DNA of 58,862 nt from a bacterium (GTDB lineage Bacteria; Desulfobacterota; DSWW01): contig JANQFG010000121.1 in assembly GCA_028277985.1 (NCBI GenBank), forward strand, positions 1-58,862, written 5' to 3'. Under the pieces are notes generated by a model. It was not told where the DNA came from, ran no database searches, and saw nothing but the letters and a program-made list of their open reading frames with translations. The position numbers were made by a program, and so were the translations under genes. Numbering within the stretch: position 1 is the first letter of the stretch; every line of letters begins with the position of its first letter. Positions 53,026 to 58,862 of this stretch are shown piece after piece.

Positions 53026-55347
53026 TCAGCACCCCTTCGCCACGGCCTTCTTCAATGCGACTGCCAGGTCCTCAATCTTGTACGGCTTCTCGACCACCCC
53101 GACAAAGCCGTACTCCCCAAAATCCGACATGACCGGATCATCCGAATACCCACTTGAGATGACAACCTTTGCATCCGGATCCATTCCCATGAGTTCCCGG
53201 ACGATCTCCTTGCCGCCCCTGCCCCCGCGAATCGTCAAATCCATGATGACCACATCGAAGGGTCGTCCTGCATCTTGCGCCTGCCGGTAGCGTTCCAGCC
53301 CCTCTTCTCCATCACTCGCCACCGCCACTTCATAACCGGAACGTCTCAACATCTCACCGGCCGATCTGCGGATCATTTCCTCGTCATCGACCAAAAGGAC
53401 TCTTCCGTCCCCTCTTGTCCGTCCCTCGGTCTCTTTCTCCTGACCTGCCAGACTCTCCTCAGAGGCCGGCAAGTAGACCTCGACGGTCGTACCCCTCTCC
53501 ACCTCCGAACGGACTCGAATATGCCCTCCATGATTTCTCACGATGGTGAAGCAGGTCGTGAGACCAAGGCCGCTTCCCTTCTGTTTCGTGGTGAAGAACG
53601 GATCGAATACACGGTCCAGGTGTTGCCTGGGGATGCCGACACCTTCATCCGTCACGGTGACGTTCACGTATCTGCCTTCCTTCAGGGGGATCTTGTCGTT
53701 CTCCTCGACCAGCACGTTGTTCGCAGAGACCCGGATTCTTCCCCCGCCGGGCATTGCCTGATCCGCATTGATCACAAGATTGTGGATCACCTGACCGATC
53801 TGCCCCTCATCCGCGGAAACCGGCCACGGATCCTCGGGAAGAGAATACTCGCTCTGTACCCTCGAACCACTCAAGGCGAACTCGGCCGCGTCTTTCATCA
53901 ACCTCACGACGGAGACGGTCTTCTTGATCGGTTTTCCCCCCTTTGCAAAGGCGAGCAGCTGGTGCGTCAGGCCCTTTGCCCGGGAACAAGCCTTCTCTGC
54001 GTCTCCGAGCATTTCCGAGACATCATCCTCGAACTCGCCGTACATCTTCACCATGGAGATGTTGGTCCAGATAGCCGTCAGGAGATTGTTGAAATCATGC
54101 GCGATTCCGCCCGCGAGAACACCAAGGGATTCGAGTTTCTGGGATCTCAAGAGCTCCTGTTCCAGCTGGACGCGATCCGTTATGTCCATCAGAGATACCA
54201 GTATTCTCGAATATGTCTTCTCGTAACCCGGAAGGACGGACCATTTGTAGAGGATGTGCTTCGGCTTTCCCTTGACGGTCATGGAAGCCACCTCTCTTTC
54301 GAAAAAGATCCTGCCTTCGGCTACGGCGAGAATGCCTGTAGAAAAGGGCGGAGATGTAGACTTGGGAATGAGACGAGCCAGGTCTTCCAGAATTTCCTCC
54401 TTGGTGTTCGCTTCCAGCATCCTCAAGCTCGCGTTGTTCATCTCGAGCAGCTTCACCTTCCTCTCGCATCGAAGTGCTTCCTCCGGGTTCTGCACAAAGT
54501 ACTCTCTAAGGTCGGTGACACCTCTGCCCCTCATCTCGTCCGCGAAACTCTTGACGTAAGAAGCATCGATCTCCCAGAGCGCCATCGGGGCTTCATCGAA
54601 GAAGGAGCGGTAACGCTCCTGGCTCTCACGCAGAGCATCTTCCGTCCTCTTTCGAGAGCTGATTTCCTCTCGCAACCTTCTGTTCGAGTCCCTCAACTCC
54701 TCCGTTCGTTCTTCTACCAGGACTTCGAGCTTTTCCTGATGAACTCGCAGCTCTTCCTCCAATCGCGTGCGCTGAAGAAGGCCGCCCAGAATACCCGCCG
54801 AAGCGTTAAGGGCCTCCATCTCGGCCTGCGACCACTCCCGCTCGGCAGAGCATTCATCGAATCCGATGAATCCCCACCAGTCCTTCTCGACAAAGATCGG
54901 CATGGCAACGATCGATTGGATGTTCTGGGAATCGAGCACAGGTTGCTCACTCAGCGGAAAGTCCTTCACGTGACCTCGAATCGTGTCGCCCCGGCTCATG
55001 ACCTCTACCCAGCGCGTCACTCCCATGGCTTCCCAGCAGGCGCTTTGAAGAGCCGGATTTCCCAGTTGCGGCTCGATACCGGGGGCGACCCATTCGAAGC
55101 GCTGACTCGTCAGGGGTGTGCCGTCCTCACCCAGGTGGTTTTGAAACATATACACCCTGCTCACCTGGGTCGCCTCCCCAAGACGCCGAAGCATTTCCCG
55201 GACGGCTTGTTCGGACGAGGTCATGTGCAGGCAGCGGGTTGTGGCGGCCGCCAGAGCCCCAAGGATTGCATCACGGCTTCTCAGGTCCTTTACGGATGGA
55301 ACCGGCTCTTCGGTTCTCGTATCTTTCCCATTGCCCTCAACGCTCAT
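53026..55347 (-). CDS. hybrid sensor histidine kinase with C-terminal receiver
   Basis: The ATG at 55347 (MSVEGNGKDTRTEE) with AGGAG upstream gives 773 residues; the frame extends to 55425 without support. A GAF domain (about 30-195), coiled coil, PAS domain (about 245-395), the H-box GIAHDFNNLL (His417), HATPase (GAGLG type as GSGLGLTTCF), then a receiver with LLVDDEEM and phospho-acceptor Asp in VVIMDLTIRGG, and a final Lys in VEKPYK. No membrane segment. It ends 104 bases before the MarR gene on the same strand. Its DNA-binding or output partner is not visible. Confidence 0.92.
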   Translation of the reverse strand: MSVEGNGKDTRTEEPVPSVKDLRSRDAILGALAAATTRCLHMTSSEQAVREMLRRLGEATQVSRVYMFQNHLGEDGTPLTSQRFEWVAPGIEPQLGNPALQSACWEAMGVTRWVEVMSRGDTIRGHVKDFPLSEQPVLDSQNIQSIVAMPIFVEKDWWGFIGFDECSAEREWSQAEMEALNASAGILGGLLQRTRLEEELRVHQEKLEVLVEERTEELRDSNRRLREEISSRKRTEDALRESQERYRSFFDEAPMALWEIDASYVKSFADEMRGRGVTDLREYFVQNPEEALRCERKVKLLEMNNASLRMLEANTKEEILEDLARLIPKSTSPPFSTGILAVAEGRIFFEREVASMTVKGKPKHILYKWSVLPGYEKTYSRILVSLMDITDRVQLEQELLRSQKLESLGVLAGGIAHDFNNLLTAIWTNISMVKMYGEFEDDVSEMLGDAEKACSRAKGLTHQLLAFAKGGKPIKKTVSVVRLMKDAAEFALSGSRVQSEYSLPEDPWPVSADEGQIGQVIHNLVINADQAMPGGGRIRVSANNVLVEENDKIPLKEGRYVNVTVTDEGVGIPRQHLDRVFDPFFTTKQKGSGLGLTTCFTIVRNHGGHIRVRSEVERGTTVEVYLPASEESLAGQEKETEGRTRGDGRVLLVDDEEMIRRSAGEMLRRSGYEVAVASDGEEGLERYRQAQDAGRPFDVVIMDLTIRGGRGGKEIVRELMGMDPDAKVVISSGYSDDPVMSDFGEYGFVGVVEKPYKIEDLAVALKKAVAKGC

Positions 55348-55446
55348 TGTACGCGGTTCTCCTTCTCCCCGTAGCCGGGATATGGGTTCTCCGAATATGT
55401 AAGATCCGTGAACAGAGAATGTCAACGAAAAAGGGTGCCGGATCGT

Positions 55447-56013
55447 TCAGACGGGCAATCGAGGGCTTCCCGAGATGCCCAGAGAGCTGCGAACCTCGGC
55501 AGTGAGCGCTTCCAGGCAGACGAACGCGCGGGTGTCCAGGCCGGCGCTCATCTCCTCCATGGAAGCACAGGCCCCGGGGGGGAGAAAATCCGGGATCAGG
55601 TCCGCAAGAGGTACGATCCAGAAGGGCTGCACCGCTATGTCCGGATCGGGCAGGGTGAGCCCCTCCGATTCGATCTCGAGATCCCCGTAGACCAGCAGGT
55701 CCAGGTCGAGCGTCCGGGGTTCGTATCGATCCCCGGTCCTCGTGCGCTGCACCCTTTTCTCAATCTTGCGGAGAACATCGTACTTGAGCTCGGAAGGTGC
55801 AAGGTCGGTTGCGATCTTGAGCACACCGTTCACGAAGGGGGGCAGTTCGCGACGATCCGGCGACAGGGCGGGGTTCCGGTAGAACGCTGAAGTTGCGACC
55901 ACCTGCACGCGGGATCGGAGAAGTGATAATGCGGCCAGAATGTGTTCTTCCGGATCCACGTTGGATCCGACACCGACAAAGGCCTCAACAGATACCGAAG
56001 AAATGTCGCCCAT
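55447..56013 (-). CDS. folK: 6-hydroxymethyl-dihydropterin pyrophosphokinase
   Basis: 188 residues from the ATG at 56013. Motifs: AFVGVGSNVDPEEHI, SAFYRNPAL, FVNGVLKIAT and the signature RYEPRTLDLDLLVYGD, ending PLADLIPDF. It transfers pyrophosphate from ATP to the pterin. folB lies 50 bases upstream on the same strand, the preceding step. Confidence 0.93.
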   Translation of the reverse strand: MGDISSVSVEAFVGVGSNVDPEEHILAALSLLRSRVQVVATSAFYRNPALSPDRRELPPFVNGVLKIATDLAPSELKYDVLRKIEKRVQRTRTGDRYEPRTLDLDLLVYGDLEIESEGLTLPDPDIAVQPFWIVPLADLIPDFLPPGACASMEEMSAGLDTRAFVCLEALTAEVRSSLGISGSPRLPV

Positions 56014-56063
56014 ACGCTGCAATCCAAGTTTGTTGCGTCACCGGGCTTCGTTATGGAGGGGTT

Positions 56064-56444
56064 TCAGGTTGGGCCCCGACCCCTGCCCCCTGATCCCTGA
56101 TCCCTGACGATCTCGACACCGACGGTACGCGTGGCTCGAAGAGCACCCGGTTTCTCGACACAGACCCTGACCCGCTGCACCCCGGGCTCTGCCAGGCACG
56201 CCTCGGCGATCCTTTCCGCGAGGGCCTCGATCAGGAAATGGCGGGACTCCGCAACAAGGGCCTCGATCCGATCTCGCACCGACTTGTAGTCGACCGTAAG
56301 GCTCAGGTCGTCCTTGCGGCCCGCCTCTGCAAGATCCACATCCAGGTCCAGGTCGATTTTGACCGTCTGTCGGACCTCTCGCTCCCAGTCGTTCACCCCG
56401 ATCGTGCAGGCAAGGCGGAGGTCTCTTAAGAAGATCCGGTCCAT
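56064..56444 (-). CDS. folB: dihydroneopterin aldolase
   Basis: 126 residues. Start MDRIFLRDLRLACTIGVNDWER is the active-site Glu region; VDYKSVRDRI, FLIEALAERIAEACL and VRVCVEKPGALRATRTVGVEIVR are the other motifs. The last 12 residues (QGSGGRGRGPT) come from low-complexity DNA made of TGATCCC-like units, not from a conserved domain. It splits the dihydroneopterin side chain. Confidence 0.92.
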   Translation of the reverse strand: MDRIFLRDLRLACTIGVNDWEREVRQTVKIDLDLDVDLAEAGRKDDLSLTVDYKSVRDRIEALVAESRHFLIEALAERIAEACLAEPGVQRVRVCVEKPGALRATRTVGVEIVRDQGSGGRGRGPT

Positions 56445-56471
56445 GGGTAGGAAACTGCGTCCGGTTAGAGT

Positions 56472-56849
56472 CTACTTGGGAAGTGATTCATCCGAAACCG
56501 GCGGTTCACCCTCTTCGTCAAAGGGCTCATCCGCGTAGGAATCCATGGATTCGGGGGCGTCGTAGCCCGTCTGGGCCCGCAGGGCGCCCAGCTCTTTCTC
56601 CGCCCCTTTCAGCTGCTTCTTGATGCGGCCCGTGTTGACAAGGTCATACGCACCCATAAGGAGAACGCCCGCCAGAAAGCATATGGGAGCTACAAAACCG
56701 AGTGGAATAGGGGCGGTTTGCCATTTCCAGAAGAAGAGATCAAGCTGCAGGGTGATGTGTTCGCCGCGAAGAGGTTCGATGTTCTGTACCCCTGCAGTGA
56801 TCACGAGCACGAGCAGAATGACGGAAAGAACCAACTTGATCGTTCTCAT
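56472..56849 (-). CDS. LapA-domain membrane protein
   Basis: 125 residues with two hydrophobic helices (about 5-22 and 46-68) and a coiled-coil-like tail (GRIKKQLKGAEKELGALRAQ), followed by an acidic end. VITAGVQNIEPLRGEHITLQLDLFFW is typical for the LapA/DUF1049 group. In E. coli LapA helps LapB in lipopolysaccharide control. The partner lapB is not here. Confidence 0.85.
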   Translation of the reverse strand: MRTIKLVLSVILLVLVITAGVQNIEPLRGEHITLQLDLFFWKWQTAPIPLGFVAPICFLAGVLLMGAYDLVNTGRIKKQLKGAEKELGALRAQTGYDAPESMDSYADEPFDEEGEPPVSDESLPK

Positions 56850-56918
56850 AATGCTTCCCCCATTTCCCCGAACACTTCGATTTTCTGGAGTAGAACAGCT
56901 GCCCGGTTTCGTACTAGC

Positions 56919-57425
56919 TCACGCCTCTTCTAGTTGTCCAAAGATCGGCGACAGGGTCTTCCATGTGTCGGCAAGAGATTCGGAAAGCACACGCGTCTCA
57001 GCCAGCACGGCCATGAAGTTGTTGTCCCCGTTCCAGCGGGGCAACAGGTGAAAATGAAGATGCTCCTCGACCCCTGCACCTGCCACCTTCCCGAGATTCA
57101 TTCCAAGATTGAGCCCGTCCGGGCCGTAGGCCTCCTTCAGACGGCGGACGGAATCCCGCACGGTCTCCATCAACTCGGCCGTCTCTTCCGCATCCAGATC
57201 TTCGAGCTGCGACACGTGACGACGAGGAGAGATCAGAAGATGTCCATTGATGTAGGGGTACTTGTTCAGCATGACGAAGCAACGCTCCCCTCGAAAGAGG
57301 AGGCCCGCTTCCTCGGGGTCCATATCGAGCGCGTCACAGAAGATGCAGGTCTTGGCTTTGGGCCCCAAGATGTATTCCCTCCTCCATGGTGCCCAGAGTC
57401 TTCTCAACGGCGGGTCCCCCGTCAA
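56919..57425 (-). CDS. HIT-family nucleotide hydrolase/transferase
   Basis: 168 residues. The HIT signature HLHFHLLPRW (histidine triad) is near residue 130, and CIFCDALDMD (a Zn-type CxxC) near residue 28. The enzymes hydrolyse dinucleoside polyphosphates such as Ap4A. The TTG start overlaps the stop of the HU/IHF gene as TTGA, so translation is coupled. Confidence 0.9.
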   Translation of the reverse strand: MTGDPPLRRLWAPWRREYILGPKAKTCIFCDALDMDPEEAGLLFRGERCFVMLNKYPYINGHLLISPRRHVSQLEDLDAEETAELMETVRDSVRRLKEAYGPDGLNLGMNLGKVAGAGVEEHLHFHLLPRWNGDNNFMAVLAETRVLSESLADTWKTLSPIFGQLEEA

Positions 57426-57745
57426 ACGCCCTCTCCCCCTCCCTGGACCGCACCACCCGATTCGTTCCCTTGGTTGATGCGCTCGTAGAGCTCTTTGCCG
57501 ATCTTGAAAAAGGGCATCCTCTTGGCGGGAATCCTGACCGACTCGCCGGTCTTCGGATTCCTCCCCTCCCGATCCCCCCGGTTCTTCACCTTGAAGCTTC
57601 CGAATCCACGGATCTCGATCCGGTCCCCTTCGACCAACGCATCCACCATGCTGTCGAAGATCGTGTTCACGATGATCTCTGCATCCTTTCGCGTCAGGTA
57701 CGGGAGCCGCTCCGCCACACGGTTGATGAGTTCTGACTTCGTCAT
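57422..57745 (-). CDS. HU/IHF-family DNA-bending protein
   Basis: 107 residues. MTKSELINRVAERLPYLTRKDAEIIVNTIFDSMVDAL, then GDRIEIRGFGSFKVKNRGDREGRNPKTGESVRIPAKRMPFFKIGKELYERI; the beta arm with the conserved Pro is NPKTGES. Such proteins bend DNA; the sequence looks like the IHF-beta side of the family. GGGAGGAG lies 8 bases before the ATG. Bending by an IHF-like protein is relevant to the sigma-54 promoter at 29172-29191. Confidence 0.92.
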   Translation of the reverse strand: MTKSELINRVAERLPYLTRKDAEIIVNTIFDSMVDALVEGDRIEIRGFGSFKVKNRGDREGRNPKTGESVRIPAKRMPFFKIGKELYERINQGNESGGAVQGGGEGV

Positions 57746-57787
57746 GTCATCTCCTCCCTGAAACTGAGAATCCTTCGGGATGAAAGC

Positions 57788-58684
57788 TCATGGGATCCCA
57801 TGTTCAAGGGTCGAGCGGAGCATACTTCCCATTGCCTCCGCGAGTCCCTGAACCAGGTATTCCCAAATCTTCTTCCGCTTCTCTTCCGGATAAAGGATCA
57901 CGGGTTTCCCTTCGATGCCCGCCAGTTCCGCCGCCCTGTCGAGGGCATCCTGGAAATTCCCGAGTGAATCCACCAACCCCTGCTCTTTTGCCTGCTCCCC
58001 GGTGAAGACCCTGCCATCCGCCAACGGCTCGATTTCTTCGACGGTTCTTCCTCTGCCGAGCGCCACATCGCGGATGAACTGCTCGTGAATATTGTCGATC
58101 AGATCCTGCAGGACCTTTCTCTCCTCTTCCGTCATCTCCCTTGTCGGGTTTCCCAGATCCTTGAAGCGTCCGGCCTTGAGCACCTCGGATTTGAGCCCCA
58201 CCTTCTTCATCAACTGCTCGATGTTCGGGTACTCCGAGATGACACCGATGCTGCCCGTAAGGGTCCCCGGATTGGCGATGATCTCTTCGGCCGCGCATGC
58301 CACGTAGTACCCGCCGGAAGCGGCAACGTTGCCCATGGAGGCCAGAACCACCTTGTCGCCCTTGAGTTTCTGTATCTCCGCGTAAATCTCCTGCGCGGCG
58401 ACCACCGTCCCTCCCGGCGAATCGATCCGGAGGACGAGTGCCTTCACATCCTGGTTCTCTTCGTAACGCTTGAATTGCCTTATCGTGTCCTCTGCGCTGG
58501 TGAGGACCCCCTGGATGGAAATGACAGCGATCTTTTCGTTCGAGAGGGAAATCCGGCTGCTCTCGAACAGGCCCCACCGCCCCGCAACGTAACTGATCAA
58601 GAAGATCAATCCCAGTATCGAGACGAGGACGACAATGCCCTTCCCTCTTCTCTGGCCCGGCATCTTTCTTTTCAACCCCCACAT
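57788..58684 (-). CDS. sppA: signal peptide peptidase SppA
   Basis: 298 residues. One N-terminal membrane helix (KGIVVLVSILGLIFLISYVAG). Catalytic Ser in NVAASGGYYVACAA and Lys in KAGRFKDLGNPTREM; the ATG at 58684 has no strong ribosome site, and an internal ATG at 58663 is possible. It degrades signal peptides in the membrane. The gene order rpsA-sppA-HU/IHF is common in this group. Confidence 0.9.
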   Translation of the reverse strand: MWGLKRKMPGQRRGKGIVVLVSILGLIFLISYVAGRWGLFESSRISLSNEKIAVISIQGVLTSAEDTIRQFKRYEENQDVKALVLRIDSPGGTVVAAQEIYAEIQKLKGDKVVLASMGNVAASGGYYVACAAEEIIANPGTLTGSIGVISEYPNIEQLMKKVGLKSEVLKAGRFKDLGNPTREMTEEERKVLQDLIDNIHEQFIRDVALGRGRTVEEIEPLADGRVFTGEQAKEQGLVDSLGNFQDALDRAAELAGIEGKPVILYPEEKRKKIWEYLVQGLAEAMGSMLRSTLEHGIP

Positions 58685-58734
58685 CTAGGGGTGTATCAAG
58701 GTAGAAGGTGATTTCAGGACCGGAGCCTCAACCG

Positions 58735-58862
58735 TCAAGGCTTCTCCTCTTCCCCCTCCTCTTCCGAACCACCGGAATCTCCCGGAGGGACCGTTTCCGC
58801 TGAAGGATCGGTCGCCACCGGCTCCGGAGCCAGCTCTGCGGGAGGCTCTGCGGGAGGCTCTG
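58735..58862 (-). CDS. C-terminal tail of a gene running off the window, possibly rpsA
   Basis: The last 42 codons before the TGA at 58735-58737 encode an Ala/Pro/Glu-rich acidic tail, with EPPAEPPAE from a 12-base tandem repeat at the window edge and a GSEEEGEEEK end. It is on the strand of sppA, 50 bases upstream. The position and the acidic tail fit ribosomal protein S1, as this order is common, but no S1 domain is inside the window. Confidence 0.4.
   Translation of the reverse strand, partial: EPPAEPPAELAPEPVATDPSAETVPPGDSGGSEEEGEEEKP

Noticed and set aside
53275..55374. Plus-strand frame of 699 codons opposite the hybrid kinase
   Set aside because: Antisense of an unmistakable histidine kinase with receiver; not gene-like.

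Overview
The window looks like a chromosomal segment of a GC-rich (about 60 % by eye), Gram-negative, largely anaerobic bacterium, most likely a member of the Desulfobacterota (the former Deltaproteobacteria). The evidence is the gene set rather than a marker: the tilS-ftsH-folP-cdaA-cdaR-glmM block, nnr-tsaE-lysC-cimA, HypA/HypB, tandem sigma-54 activators, PxxKW and FmdB small Cys proteins, a PilZ protein of the Myxococcus/delta type, several multi-cluster ferredoxin-like proteins, and an outer-membrane barrel tail at the left edge. No phage, transposase, integrase, CRISPR array or rRNA was seen. Two tRNA genes (Cys, Gly) are present.

Layout. 1-300: end of an outer-membrane barrel gene, then a REP-like repeat pair. 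629-2822: FAD reductase of the geranylgeranyl-reductase family coupled to a multi-cluster Fe-S protein. 2868-9703: UbiB-type kinase, NfeD-like protein, short-chain dehydrogenase, family 39 glycosyltransferase, TrmO, HEAT-repeat protein, FmdB protein. 9852-12696: lipoprotein, tRNA-Cys, tRNA-Gly, mtaB and a ComEA-like protein; mtaB and tRNA-Gly overlap. 12788-25674 (minus strand): housekeeping cluster for amino-acid synthesis (cimA, lysC), tRNA modification (tsaE, tilS), metabolite repair (nnr), cell wall and c-di-AMP (glmM, cdaR, cdaA), folate (folP) and proteolysis (ftsH). 25734-28036: Rrf2 regulator, a lipoprotein, a stand-alone B12-binding protein and a crotonase.

28521-35701 (minus strand) is the most distinctive regulatory region. 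A soluble histidine kinase overlaps a canonical NtrC-family regulator, which overlaps a second one with a GAFTDA variant. A third NtrC-family protein follows whose receiver has lost the acidic pocket and carries Glu at the phospho-acceptor position. Immediately downstream a well-formed sigma-54 promoter (29172-29191) drives a secreted fibronectin-III protein ending in a Gly-rich/Cys, transmembrane, basic tail that resembles a C-terminal sorting signal.

35960-45793: DUF151 nuclease-like protein, miaB, a 26-bp inverted repeat, hypA, hypB, ribBA, rlmD, PxxKW protein, family 4 uracil-DNA glycosylase, nadE, PilZ protein. 46004-55347: aminotransferase, acyl-CoA ligase, an unknown 97-residue protein, then a minus-strand operon MarR - Fe-S protein - Fe-S protein - SRPBCC, preceded by a hybrid histidine kinase. 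The two Fe-S proteins have cysteines at identical residue numbers and share a cysteine plan with the protein at 1710-2822. They are the best candidate in the window for an undescribed redox system. 55447-58862: folK, folB, LapA-domain protein, HIT protein, HU/IHF protein, sppA and the tail of a gene that by position may be rpsA.
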